From NCBI RefSeq assembly GCF_000499785.1, contig NZ_HG726023.1:511926-575925 (forward strand): DNA of 64,000 nt. The letters are read 5' to 3'. The notes below the pieces were generated by a model. It saw only the letters and a list, made by a program, of their open reading frames with translations. It was not told where the DNA came from and searched no databases. The stretch's first letter is position 1, and every line of letters begins with the position of its first letter. The stretch is from Bacteroides neonati. Lineage in GTDB: Bacteria; Bacteroidota; Bacteroidia; Bacteroidales; Bacteroidaceae. A program made the translations under genes and the position numbers. Below, one piece after another: positions 8,873 through 17,578 of this stretch.

Positions 8873-10039
8873 ATGAAAGTAAAAACGAAAGCAATTTGCT
8901 TGTTATCAGCCTTATTGGTTGTGGGGAATGGTGTTATCGAAGCTCAGACATCGACAACATCCGATAAATACAAAGTAGAGACCAATTCCTTTTGGGATAA
9001 TTGGTTTATACAAGTCGGCGGAGGCGGACAGGTTTATTTTGGTGATGGTGATAGTCAAGGAAGTTTCGGCAAGCGTATTGCCCCTGCGCTTGATATCGCT
9101 GTTGGTAAATGGTTTACTCCCGGATTAGGACTTCGCTTGGAGTATAGCGGTTTACAAATCAAAGGCTTCGGTTATATTCCGGGTAGTTATGCTACAGGTG
9201 CCAGAAATGCCAAAGGTGCGTATGCCCAGCAGTGGGATGTAGCACATTTGCATGGCGATATCTTATTTAATGTTTCCAATGTGCTTTTTGGGTATAATGA
9301 AAAGCGCGTGTACAATTTCATTCCTTATGTAGGTGTGGGCGTGATGCACTCTTGGGACAAACCTAAGACGAACGAACTGGCGGCTACCGTGGGTTTAATC
9401 AATCAGTTCCGCCTTTCGTCGGCCTTTTCGTTAAACCTCGAGGCCAGAGGTACATTGCTGCACGATCGTTTCGATTCTGAAGTAGGTGGTAATGGTAAGG
9501 AAGGCTTACTTGCAGTGACTGCGGGTCTTACCTATCGTTTCAAACAGCGTGGATGGACTTCGGGCGGCAAGGTGGTATCCACAGGTATCAGCGAAGAAGA
9601 GATGCGTCGTGTTCGTGAGCAACTGGCAGCTGCCGATAGAGAAAAACAGGCGCTACAGACTGCTTTGGATGAAGCTCGCAGAAAGCCGGCTCAAACAATT
9701 GTGGAGAAAGAATTTGTAGGCACGTCTCGCATTATCATCTTCCCATTGGGTAAGAGTACGTTGAGTAAGCAAGGACGGGTGAATCTGGAATATTATGCTA
9801 AGGCTATAAAGAACGCTCCGGCCGATAAGGTATTTACGATTGTGGGCTATGCCGACAATAAGACCGGTAGTGATGCCATCAATATGCGTTTGAGCAAGGA
9901 ACGTGCAGAGGCTGTTCGTGATGTCTTGGTGAAAGAATTCGGTGTTAATCCTTCTCAGTTACGGATTGAGTACAAGGGCGGAGTTGATAATATGTTCTAC
10001 GATGATGCAGCGCTTAGTAGAGCGGTAATTGTCGATTAA
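8873..10039 (+). CDS. OmpA-family outer-membrane protein
   Basis: A 388-residue precursor with a signal peptide ending at VIEAQ. Residues 40-235 form an eight-stranded OmpA-like barrel (alternating hydrophobic strands such as FIQVGGGGQVYFG and LLAVTAGLTYRFK). Residues 240-275 are a charged helical linker (EEEMRRVREQLAAADREKQ). The C-terminal OmpA peptidoglycan-binding domain starts near SRIIIFPLGKSTLSKQGRV and holds FTIVGYADNKTG and NMRLSKERAEAVRDVLV. It tethers the outer membrane to peptidoglycan. It is divergent from the fimbrial operon and upstream of the interrupted AraC regulator; a role in anchoring or assembling surface fibres is possible but inferred. Confidence 0.88.
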   Translation: MKVKTKAICLLSALLVVGNGVIEAQTSTTSDKYKVETNSFWDNWFIQVGGGGQVYFGDGDSQGSFGKRIAPALDIAVGKWFTPGLGLRLEYSGLQIKGFGYIPGSYATGARNAKGAYAQQWDVAHLHGDILFNVSNVLFGYNEKRVYNFIPYVGVGVMHSWDKPKTNELAATVGLINQFRLSSAFSLNLEARGTLLHDRFDSEVGGNGKEGLLAVTAGLTYRFKQRGWTSGGKVVSTGISEEEMRRVREQLAAADREKQALQTALDEARRKPAQTIVEKEFVGTSRIIIFPLGKSTLSKQGRVNLEYYAKAIKNAPADKVFTIVGYADNKTGSDAINMRLSKERAEAVRDVLVKEFGVNPSQLRIEYKGGVDNMFYDDAALSRAVIVD

Positions 10040-10057
10040 GATCGCTATGAAAAAAGG

Positions 10058-10091
10058 AAAGGAACACTTTTTATTTTTAAAGTGTTCCTTT
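10058..10091. terminator. Hairpin terminator after the OmpA-like gene
   Basis: A 13-bp perfect stem (AAAGGAACACTTT at 10058-10070 with AAAGTGTTCCTTT at 10079-10091) and an 8-nt AT loop, 19 nt after the stop codon at 10039. The T-run is stronger on the minus side, so it may work in both directions. Confidence 0.7.
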
Positions 10092-10776
10092 CAAAATAAA
10101 AATAATGCTTAGCCAATAGGGGGAAATCTATAAAAGAACGTTTTCTATATAAATTAAAGATTAATGAGTATTTGTTGAATCATTTTCGCTGTATTAAATT
10201 TAAATCACACTCTATGGGACGATTCGATTTGCAAGAGCATCTTTCTTGTTCCTACTATGTAAAAACGATGGACGAGGGGTTTCGCTATTTTAATGGAAAA
10301 ATGGGCGAATCAATGACAACTAAAAGAACAATTTCTAATCAGATTATATTTATTATAGAAGGAGAACTTGAAATAACTTATGGAACATTTGCCGCCGTAA
10401 AGGGATGCTCTGGACAAATGTTTTTTATTCCGCGATATACCTCTTTGGAGTATACTATTATCAAAGAAGGGCTTTTTATTGTGGCTTCCTACAATACTGT
10501 TACACATTTTTGTATTACTACCGCTATTTCAGCCTTGTCAAAGACGATACATCAGGTTGCATATGAGTTTAAACCGTTTGAAATCAAGGAGACTTTGGCT
10601 TCTTTTCTTAACCTATTATATGTGTATATTCTCGATGGTGTAAACTGTCGGCACATACATGACATAAAAATTGAGGAGCTTTTCTTTATTTTTAAAGTGT
10701 ATTATAAAAAAGAAGAGTTGGCTGCTTTTCTATACCCTATGGTGGGCACTTCGCTTGACTTTAGAAATAAGGTTTT

Positions 10777-10781
10777 TAATT
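10777..10781 (+). repeat. Target-site duplication, left copy (TAATT)
   Basis: TAATT directly precedes the left inverted repeat of the IS and is repeated at 12371-12375 directly after the right one. A 5-bp direct duplication of host sequence marks a single simple transposition. Confidence 0.85.
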
Positions 10782-12370
10782 ACTCAAGTTTCGGATTTAG
10801 GCTGACATCCTAATTCTAGACATAAAAAAAGCTTTGAGACTTTCCGTAAATCTCGGAAATTTAGTAAATTAGCAGTGACCAAACAACTAATTAACCATTC
10901 TCAAAGCCATGAGCAAAATTACTAAAATTCCGTCAGAAATCCGCAATATTTTGAGTGAAAAACGCCGTTGCTCTGTGATGGACTCATTTTCAGGACTGTT
11001 AGAGTCTCTTCATCTTGACAGCCGTTGTCTTGGAGGGAACAAACGTGAAAACTGTCAGTTGACCAATCTTCAGCTGTTTCAGATTCTTGTCCTGATGCCG
11101 TTTTTCGCCATAAAAGGTTTTTCCCATTATCCTGATTCGGCTTTAAGTCGAATGTTCGGCGGCAAGAAGGATGTCTTGTATTCGTTTATGTCACATGATA
11201 ATATCAACTGGCGCAATCTGATATACCGCATTGTTGTCAAGCTGATAGCCAAAGTGACTAACCGTCAGGATTTCAAGAAGAGTCATCTTCCTGTAGTACT
11301 CATCGCTGATGACTCTGACTTGCCTAAAACCGGAATGCGTATGGAGTCTATCGGCAAGATATTCTCACATGTTCATCAGAAATGTATTCTTGGGTATAAA
11401 GCGCTTATGCTGTGCTGGAGTGACGGGCGCACCCAGTTTATGCTTGACTCATCTCTGCATGGAGAGAAAGGCAAGGTAGAGGGTAAGGAACAGGGGTTAA
11501 GCGCAAAGCAACGACAGAACCGTTATAATAGGAAACGAGATGAGAACTCCCATGTGGCCAAACGTAAAGAGGAATATTTCATGAGTAAGGGAAAGAAACT
11601 CATTGAAATGGTCAGACGCGCCATCAAAGCAAAGATTCCTTTTGAATATCTGCTTGTTGACAGTTGGTTCACTTGTTCCGGGCTTGTCGATTTCGTATAC
11701 AACAGTCATAAGAAGTTTCACTTGTTAGGGATGGCAAAGATGGGTAATACCAAATATCTCACCAAAAAGTGGGGTGAACTGACGGCAAAAGCCATAATCA
11801 GTAAGCTGCTGGGCTCTAAATCTGTGATATACAGTAGACGGTACCGTTGCCACTATGCGTCGGTGGACGTGATGCTCGGTGGGCGCAAGGTGCGGCTGTT
11901 CTTCTGTCGCAGAGGAAAGAGAGAGGGATGGAAAATATTGCTGACAACCAATGTAAAACTTGATTTCTTGCGGGCATATGAAATCTATGCAATGCGTTGG
12001 GCTATTGAGGTTTTCTTTGCCGATAGCAAGCGATTGCTTAATCTTGCAGGATGCTCGGCAAGAGACTTTTCCTCGCAGATAGCGCACGTATCACTGGTTA
12101 TGATACGCTACAATTTGCTTGCCTCGGTAAAAAGGAGTCTGGACTACGAAACAATCGGTGGGTTGTTCAACGATATTTTTGCCGGAGTACACGAACTGAC
12201 TGTTATGGAGAAGATATGGGCAATCATATTAGAAGTAGTGGCAGTCGTGGCTGAACTCACAGGGGCTGATGAAGAGCAACTGATGATACAGATCATAGAA
12301 AATGACAGACGACTTGCAGCACTCCGAGCGTACGCTCAAACGGCTTGATTTCTAAATCCGAAACTTGAGT
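10782..12370 (+). mobile_element. Complete IS4-family insertion sequence (1589 bp)
   Basis: Bounded by perfect 19-bp terminal inverted repeats, ACTCAAGTTTCGGATTTAG (10782-10800) and its complement (12352-12370), and flanked by TAATT duplications. It carries one full-length transposase. Intact ends, an open transposase frame and identical duplications indicate recent, possibly still active, insertion. I cannot assign an ISfinder name from sequence alone. Confidence 0.93.
10909..12348 (+). CDS. IS4-family DDE transposase
   Basis: A 479-residue protein with IS4-type catalytic blocks: the first acidic residue in VVLIADDSDLPKTGMR, the second in FEYLLVDSWFTCSGL, and the signature IYAMRWAIEVFFADSK, which fits Y-x2-R-x3-E-x6-K, the YREK motif of the IS4 family carrying the catalytic glutamate. 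The gene starts 127 nt inside the left end and stops 22 nt before the right end. It uses GC-richer codons than the AT-rich host gene around it. No frameshift or internal stop is seen, so the enzyme is probably functional. Confidence 0.93.
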   Translation: MSKITKIPSEIRNILSEKRRCSVMDSFSGLLESLHLDSRCLGGNKRENCQLTNLQLFQILVLMPFFAIKGFSHYPDSALSRMFGGKKDVLYSFMSHDNINWRNLIYRIVVKLIAKVTNRQDFKKSHLPVVLIADDSDLPKTGMRMESIGKIFSHVHQKCILGYKALMLCWSDGRTQFMLDSSLHGEKGKVEGKEQGLSAKQRQNRYNRKRDENSHVAKRKEEYFMSKGKKLIEMVRRAIKAKIPFEYLLVDSWFTCSGLVDFVYNSHKKFHLLGMAKMGNTKYLTKKWGELTAKAIISKLLGSKSVIYSRRYRCHYASVDVMLGGRKVRLFFCRRGKREGWKILLTTNVKLDFLRAYEIYAMRWAIEVFFADSKRLLNLAGCSARDFSSQIAHVSLVMIRYNLLASVKRSLDYETIGGLFNDIFAGVHELTVMEKIWAIILEVVAVVAELTGADEEQLMIQIIENDRRLAALRAYAQTA

Positions 12371-12375
12371 TAATT
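12371..12375 (+). repeat. Target-site duplication, right copy (TAATT)
   Basis: Second copy of the 5-bp duplication next to the right end of the IS; the regulator reading frame resumes in it. Confidence 0.85.
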
Positions 12376-12832
12376 ATTGTCATCAATCAGGAACGGTACG
12401 TGAATTAGCTGAGTTATGTGGAATCTCTTTAAAGACATTCAACAGACAGTTTGTGGCAGAGTTTGGAGAAGCACCGTCTTTATGGATGCAGAAGCGTCTG
12501 ATCGAAGACATTAAATACAGACTGGCCGATAAACGTATTCCTTTGAAAGAACTCGTTGAAGAGTTTAATTTATCTTCTGTATCTCATTTGGTTAGGCTCT
12601 GCAAAAAGTATTTAGGAGAAACCCCAGGAGAGTTTAGGCGGAACTTAGGAAACGATATGAAGTGAATTCACTAAAAGAAGTATCGTTCCTTTTATTGATA
12701 AATAAATGTCTTTAAATGATAATCGCCATAAGTAACAAACTTGTCATCTTTGTAAAGTGACTTAGTGATAAGAATCATACTTTTTAAAATAAACACACTC
12801 ATACACAAAAGAAATTATAGAATACATACATA

Positions 12833-14092
12833 ATGAAGAGATTATTTATACTATTGTTGTTTGTAGGTATGCTTTATCAAGGAATATATAGTCAGCATGT
12901 GGGGATAAAGAGTAATCTGCTCTACGATGCTACTACTACGTTGAATCTTGGAGTCGAATATCGTCTGTCTTCTCGATGGAGTCTCGACTTTTCAGGGAAC
13001 TACAATCCTTGGAGTTTTTCAGCTAATAAAAAATGGAAACATTGGTTGATTCAGCCCGAATTGCGCTATTGGAAAAATGAAGTGTTCAGAGGACATTTTT
13101 TTGCCGTACATGCATTGGGAACCCAGTTTAATGTGAGTAATGTACATCTTCCTTTCGGTATATATGAAGGTCTTCAATCTAACCGTTATCAAGGTTGGGC
13201 AGTTGGTGCAGGTTTAGGTTATGGTTATGCGTGGAACTTGAATTGCAACTGGAACATAGAAGCAGAGGTAGGAGTAGGGTATGTTTATGCGGATTATAAA
13301 AGATATTTATGCACAAAATGTGGACAACAAACAGGTGCTGGAGCAAAGCATTATTTAGGTCCCACTAAGTTGGCAGTTAATTTGGTATATGTCATTGGAG
13401 GGCGCGAGCGCTGTTCTTCTAAAAAAAGTCGTGAGGCAGAAATGTTATATGATCAACAGTTGGACAAAGAGGCTGAAGAACGTGATAGAAGAAAGGCTGA
13501 GGAACAGGAAAAATCTCGCTTAATGACAGAGCCTACTTTACCTAATGAGGTAGCGATAGATAAATCGGTAAAATCAATCACTGAAAATAAGAACGGAGAA
13601 TTCAGAATTCATTTTATTGTAGGTCGTACGCTTGTCCTGAAAGATTTTGAAGATAATGCCACTGAACTCAATAAGCTAAAACAATTGCTTGATGAACTCA
13701 CAAAGAACTCCAAAGTAACCATTACTCGTATTCGTTTGGATGGCTATTCGTCAATCGAGGGAACGGTAATACTTAATAAACAGTTGGCGCAAGATCGTGT
13801 AGAGAAAGTACGTGAATATATACGGCAAAATGAATTAGCACAACTTTCGAATTGCATTATCACAGCGCATGGTGAAGATTGGGAGGGTTTGGTTTCTTTG
13901 ATTAAGCAGGATACCAATATGGCTCATGCGAGTAAAGTTCTTCGGATCATTGAACAGACGGACATCATGAAAGGAAGAGAAAAGCAGTTGATGGAACTTG
14001 CGGCCGGTGTGCCTTATCGTTACATGGCAGAACATATGTTTCCTCAACTGCGTCGGGTGGAATGTCTAATTGAATACCAAATAGAAAAATAA
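12833..14092 (+). CDS. DUF3575 outer-membrane protein with OmpA-like C-terminal domain
   Basis: A 419-residue precursor with a signal peptide ending near IYSQ. Residues 23-200 form the DUF3575 barrel: GIKSNLLYDATTTLNLGVEY, SLDFSGNYNPW, WLIQPELRYW, GWAVGAGLGYGYAW, the pattern found in Bacteroidales fimbrial loci. A charged linker (EAEERDRRKAEEQEKSRL) leads to an OmpA-like domain at about 255-345 with RIRLDGYSSIEG and LAQDRVEKVREYI. It probably sits in the outer membrane and contacts peptidoglycan. The neighbouring AraC gene is broken, so expression may now be unregulated or silent. The function of DUF3575 proteins in fimbrial loci is not settled. Confidence 0.82.
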   Translation: MKRLFILLLFVGMLYQGIYSQHVGIKSNLLYDATTTLNLGVEYRLSSRWSLDFSGNYNPWSFSANKKWKHWLIQPELRYWKNEVFRGHFFAVHALGTQFNVSNVHLPFGIYEGLQSNRYQGWAVGAGLGYGYAWNLNCNWNIEAEVGVGYVYADYKRYLCTKCGQQTGAGAKHYLGPTKLAVNLVYVIGGRERCSSKKSREAEMLYDQQLDKEAEERDRRKAEEQEKSRLMTEPTLPNEVAIDKSVKSITENKNGEFRIHFIVGRTLVLKDFEDNATELNKLKQLLDELTKNSKVTITRIRLDGYSSIEGTVILNKQLAQDRVEKVREYIRQNELAQLSNCIITAHGEDWEGLVSLIKQDTNMAHASKVLRIIEQTDIMKGREKQLMELAAGVPYRYMAEHMFPQLRRVECLIEYQIEK

Positions 14093-14200
14093 AATAGCTT
14101 CAAATAAAAGTTACTTATTGGAATAATAAAAATAGATTTTTTTAGAAGCCTTGTCTTGCTTAATTGCGAAATATCAGAGTTTAACAAAAATGAGGAAGCT

Positions 14201-14719
14201 ATGCTATCATTAAACGTAATTGGAGAGATACAGATTTTATCTGTTTTAGATGCTAAGTGTCCGATTAATACGATGGATGGGGATAAACGTGCCACACTTT
14301 CGCTCAAAGAATTAAAAGCAAAGTGCACGATCGATCTTACTCATTTTCGTATAGCATTGGTTCTCTTGCTTCAGTCTAAATATATCGGGAAGAACTCTTA
14401 TTATCCGATTAAGTATTTCCTCCTAAAACCTTTGGAAAATATCTCTCTTTATGATTTGATCAAGGTTTTCCATTCGGGTTTGGTGATCGGTGATAAGAAT
14501 GTATTGAATACGCTATATAGTGGCTTGAACGAAGAATGGTCTTCACTAGTTTATATGGATGAGCAATTATCGCTAAGTTTTAGCTATCAGCTTCGTCAAA
14601 TAAAGCTGTCACATTTTAAACAAATGCGAAATGAAGAAAGCGTATCTTCGATTCTCAATGCTCTTAATCCCTTTTTTGTCTATTGTTTGAGAGCTCCTGA
14701 AGATGATCGCGAAGGGTAA
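14201..14719 (+). CDS. Hypothetical protein, about 172 residues
   Basis: An open frame following the DUF3575 gene on the same strand. The ATG at 14201 is preceded by GAGGAAG six nucleotides upstream; a TTG at 14156 would add 15 residues. The product has no signal peptide or membrane segment and no motif I recognise. It mixes hydrophobic and charged residues (TIDLTHFRIALVLLLQSKYI, YQLRQIKLSHFKQMRNEE), which suggests a soluble alpha/beta protein. A strong terminator hairpin follows at 14824. Its position suggests co-transcription with the DUF3575 gene. Confidence 0.6.
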   Translation: MLSLNVIGEIQILSVLDAKCPINTMDGDKRATLSLKELKAKCTIDLTHFRIALVLLLQSKYIGKNSYYPIKYFLLKPLENISLYDLIKVFHSGLVIGDKNVLNTLYSGLNEEWSSLVYMDEQLSLSFSYQLRQIKLSHFKQMRNEESVSSILNALNPFFVYCLRAPEDDREG

Positions 14720-14823
14720 TCTCTTTAACCCCACAATAAAAATAAAAGAGAAAGTTAAGGTATAATTAGAAGACAGCGTATGCTTTGATGTGAATCACGA
14801 CTACGCTACTGTTTGTTTAGTTT

Positions 14824-14875
14824 ATGTAATCACATTCTTGGCTGGTGAAGCAAGGGGTGTGATTACATTTTTTTA
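14824..14875 (+). terminator. Rho-independent terminator closing the DUF3575 transcription unit
   Basis: An 11-bp perfect stem, ATGTAATCACA (14824-14834) with TGTGATTACAT (14858-14868), followed at once by a run of seven T. It ends transcription coming from the unknown gene at 14201. The T-run touches the end of the ddh relic on the other strand. Confidence 0.75.
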
Positions 14876-14969
14876 TACCGCGTGATCGATCCGCTTTTCG
14901 CAGTCGTCCGGCAGAAAATCAACAACGGTATTTTTAGTATTAATATGTTTAGCCCGGCTATTGCTTCAT
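14873..14969 (-). pseudogene. Relic of a diaminopimelate dehydrogenase C-terminus
   Basis: The minus strand from 14969 to 14873 aligns by eye with the last 32 codons of the intact ddh gene at 35651-36550. The ATGAAGCAA-AGCCGGG block matches at 16 of 17 positions. The last 19 codons align without gaps at 41 of 57 bases and read VVDFLPDDCEKRIDHAV plus stop, against VIDLLPGDREEWIGHLV in the intact gene. In-frame stops and a one-base shift in the middle make it non-functional. The differences are spread over codon positions, so this is an old divergent paralogue and not a recent duplicate. Nothing of the upstream coding region remains. Confidence 0.75.
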
Positions 14970-15002
14970 AAAAGCAATAGCCGGGCTAAACATATTAATA
15001 CT
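14936..15002. repeat. Perfect 31-bp inverted repeat with 5-nt loop
   Basis: The arms 14936-14966 and 14972-15002 are exact reverse complements over all 31 positions, around the loop CATAA. One arm overlaps the ddh relic. It lies about 50 nt past the stop of the DUF4270 gene, where a terminator is expected, but neither strand has a T-run after the stem. The length and perfection exceed a normal terminator. Confidence 0.85.
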
Positions 15003-15051
15003 GTATAAGGATACTTCCTTCTTCAGCACTTTTTATAATGGCTTATATCTC

Positions 15052-16584
15052 TTATTTTGTACCGTTGAACGAAGTGTAGATAACCTCTAATTTCAATTTG
15101 TTCTCCTTATTTTCAGGATTAAGACCATCTTTCCCACCTTTCAATTTTGCATAGCCCGGTTTCAGATCATTCTGTATGCTGATAACTTGGGGAGGGTTGG
15201 TCGAGGTGTTAAACTGAATAACAACAGGAATCAAAGCTACTTTGTTCCAAGACGGGTTTTCTTTCAACCATTCGTCTTCGTCCCATGCTACTCCGGCCTT
15301 TTTGCGAGCTTCTTCTTTTTCTGCCAAACAAGCAGATACTAGTTTGGTTATATTCGGGAAAACATATTGATTGGTTCCTAGACTGTTGTGTTGAGAATAA
15401 TAGGAAGTTATATTGTCTGTTATTTCATTCTTCTCAAAGAACGTTTCTTTATCTTTTTCACGTACCAATAATACATGGGTTGGCGCACTCATGCTGAATT
15501 CATACTTATTATAATCATTGGTTTGATTATAATTTGTAAAGGCCAGTTTTACTGCATTAATTGTATCTTTACTTAGTTGCGTCTCAATTTCCTTCAGAGG
15601 TAAGCTTGCTTGTGTGTAAATGCCGGCAGGTGTTTTCAAATATGTCCATTGTGTCTCTTCCTGGCGTTCTTTGATAAGGTTCTTATCGCTCTTGAATTGA
15701 TTTGCCTGGATTATTTCTTTTGTCGCAACAAACAAACGTCTGCCATAAGCTGTCGAGTCTTTAAGATTTCCCTGCTCATCTTTTTCGTATTTTTTCTTCA
15801 GTACTTTCGTATTGGTACTATCTTTTACATAAACTTCATAAGCAATGTTTAGTTCAATCTGATCTACATATAAAACGCTACCGTCGCCGTAATCGCTTTT
15901 TACATAAATACCTTTGAAAATTTTCTGGAAATCAGCATTGCTAAGTCCATCTTTACCAGCATCTTTACAGGCTTTATATATCTTGTTTCCAAGACTTTTA
16001 GGAAGAGGTACTCGTACAGATGGATAAAATTCCTTCAATTTACGGATTGAATCGCTGATAGACAAATCTACGGCACTATAAGCTTTCCGACCGAGTAAAC
16101 CGGTTGAGGCATTATAGTATTCGGCAGGATCAATATTGGTATAAAGTGCTGCGTCTTTATTCAAATCTTTGTCAAGCTCGTACACGCTCATTCGGCAAGC
16201 GTTCAGAGAATCTCCAAAATAGGTGGAATAAGAAAGAACCAACTCAGCCAGATAAATTTCATCCTTTACCATAACTCCGGTAGGATTCTCTGCGCTATAT
16301 ATAGTTGGGAAAGTCATGTTTTCCGTGCAATGCAATTGAGTCAGAAAGCCGGCTTCGTAAAAGCCGAAATACGGATCGGTAAACTTACCAACATATCCGA
16401 TGCTTGTTTTGGCAAACACTTTTCCGGAGAGTTCGGATTGGGTTGTTACATCAAAGGTTGTTAAATGTCCTTTGATATTCTGATCGCTGTCCGGAAACAT
16501 ATTTAAGCCCAGCGAACCGGTGTTGTCATCACATCCGAAGATAGTAAGAGCGATTAACGCTGCCCATGCATATTTTAGTTTCAT
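15052..16584 (-). CDS. DUF4270 outer-membrane lipoprotein
   Basis: A 510-residue lipoprotein with lipobox LTIFGC (Cys18) followed by DDNTGSLGLNMFPDSDQ, the characteristic start of DUF4270 proteins. Further family features are KTSIGYVGKFTDPYFGFYEAGFLTQL and a long middle region of beta strands. The family is restricted to Bacteroidota and its biochemical role is unknown. It lies 25 nt downstream of the glycogen-synthase-like gene in the same direction, an arrangement common in Bacteroides next to panC-panD. Confidence 0.85.
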   Translation of the reverse strand: MKLKYAWAALIALTIFGCDDNTGSLGLNMFPDSDQNIKGHLTTFDVTTQSELSGKVFAKTSIGYVGKFTDPYFGFYEAGFLTQLHCTENMTFPTIYSAENPTGVMVKDEIYLAELVLSYSTYFGDSLNACRMSVYELDKDLNKDAALYTNIDPAEYYNASTGLLGRKAYSAVDLSISDSIRKLKEFYPSVRVPLPKSLGNKIYKACKDAGKDGLSNADFQKIFKGIYVKSDYGDGSVLYVDQIELNIAYEVYVKDSTNTKVLKKKYEKDEQGNLKDSTAYGRRLFVATKEIIQANQFKSDKNLIKERQEETQWTYLKTPAGIYTQASLPLKEIETQLSKDTINAVKLAFTNYNQTNDYNKYEFSMSAPTHVLLVREKDKETFFEKNEITDNITSYYSQHNSLGTNQYVFPNITKLVSACLAEKEEARKKAGVAWDEDEWLKENPSWNKVALIPVVIQFNTSTNPPQVISIQNDLKPGYAKLKGGKDGLNPENKENKLKLEVIYTSFNGTK

Positions 16585-16609
16585 GATCGTTGTTTCTTAG
16601 TTCAACTGT

Positions 16610-17434
16610 TTATTTTTGTTCTGTTTCCCACACCTTATCATAAAACTCGTTACAAGCTTCTGCATAAGTATCGGGAGTTTGATAGTCGAGTACCAGTTTG
16701 CCCGATTCACGGGCGTAATTCATAACTTCTTCGTTTACCTTTTCGCTGTTCTGTATAACACCGTCCGAATAATCGACGGCCAGTTTGCAAAGGGCAGCAA
16801 AATCTGCCGGTTCTTTCAATGAAGCTACGTCTTTTTTTGAAATACCTTTTAGCAATAACTTCGTAGAAAAATCATCACTAAGGGTACTTTTGAAATCGTC
16901 TTCGTAAAGTGAAAAGACTACTTTTGCATCACGGAATGAAGGTTCATCTTTATATGCTTTCTTTATATAAAGTGGTGCCAAAGCGGTCATCCAACCATGG
17001 CAGTGAATAACATCCGGACACCAGCGAAGCTTTTTCACTGTTTCTAAAACACCTCTTGCATAGAAAATAGCGCGACTGTCATTGTCGTCGTATTCCACAC
17101 CGTTCTCATCGCATGTTTGTAGTCTGTTTTGAAAATAATCATCATTATCAATGAAATATACCTGCATACGTGCAGATTGAATGGAAGCTACTTTTATAAT
17201 TAGCGGGTGATCCGTATCGTCAATAATCAAATTCATACCAGATAAACGTATTACCTCATGTAGTTGATTTCTTCGTTCATTGATGTTTCCCCATTTGGGC
17301 ATAAAAGTACGGATTTCTCTGCCTTTTTCCTGAATGGCTTGTGGTAAGTTTCTACCAATGTTAGCCATTTCAGATTCTGAAACGTAGGGAGTAATCTCCT
17401 GAGTAATAAATAAAACCTTGTTCGCCTTTGTCAT
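16610..17434 (-). CDS. Glycogen/starch-synthase-like protein, N-terminal GT5 half only
   Basis: About 274 residues from the ATG at 17434. A -7 box TATCTTTG at 17462-17469 makes the longer start at 17464 unlikely. The sequence follows the N-terminal lobe of GT5 glycogen synthases (KVLFITQEITPYV, then RTFMPKWGNINERR, then WCPDVIHCHGWMTALAPLYIK). Two things are missing: the K-x-G-G ADP-glucose-binding motif, replaced by SESEMANIG, and the whole C-terminal nucleotide-binding lobe, since the family is usually near 480 residues. It is therefore unlikely to polymerise glucose alone; a regulatory or partner role is possible. It is divergent from panC. Confidence 0.78.
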   Translation of the reverse strand: MTKANKVLFITQEITPYVSESEMANIGRNLPQAIQEKGREIRTFMPKWGNINERRNQLHEVIRLSGMNLIIDDTDHPLIIKVASIQSARMQVYFIDNDDYFQNRLQTCDENGVEYDDNDSRAIFYARGVLETVKKLRWCPDVIHCHGWMTALAPLYIKKAYKDEPSFRDAKVVFSLYEDDFKSTLSDDFSTKLLLKGISKKDVASLKEPADFAALCKLAVDYSDGVIQNSEKVNEEVMNYARESGKLVLDYQTPDTYAEACNEFYDKVWETEQK

Positions 17435-17578
17435 AATGCACTCGTTCTCGTAAATATTCTGCAAAGATACAAAAAAAAACGGGCATTAAACAGCATAATC
17501 TTTCTTTATATGGTAAATATTAGTTTATTTTGCAGAGTTTTTGCAAACAACGAAGAATCATAAACCTATTTAAGAATA

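Larger units (their letters stand above)
10214..12665 (+). pseudogene. AraC-family transcriptional regulator interrupted by an insertion sequence
   Basis: The gene is split by the IS at 10782-12370. The left part (10214-10781) gives an N-terminal sensing domain with IIFIIEGELEITYG and GQMFFIPRYTSLEYT, the cupin-like pattern of AraC proteins. The right part (12376-12665) gives two helix-turn-helix units, VRELAELCGISLKTFNRQF and IPLKELVEEFNLSS, followed by the closing helix of the AraC domain. Removing the IS and one copy of the 5-bp duplication joins the halves in frame (FNYCHQSG) into 285 codons, or 299 from a TTG at 10172. As found, the left half stops within the IS end, so DNA binding is lost. 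Its place in the fimbrial/OmpA cluster suggests it controlled that cluster. Confidence 0.9.

Noticed and set aside
16610..17464. Calling this gene a working glycogen synthase
   Set aside because: It lacks the K-x-G-G motif and the whole C-terminal lobe, so a catalytic role is not supported.
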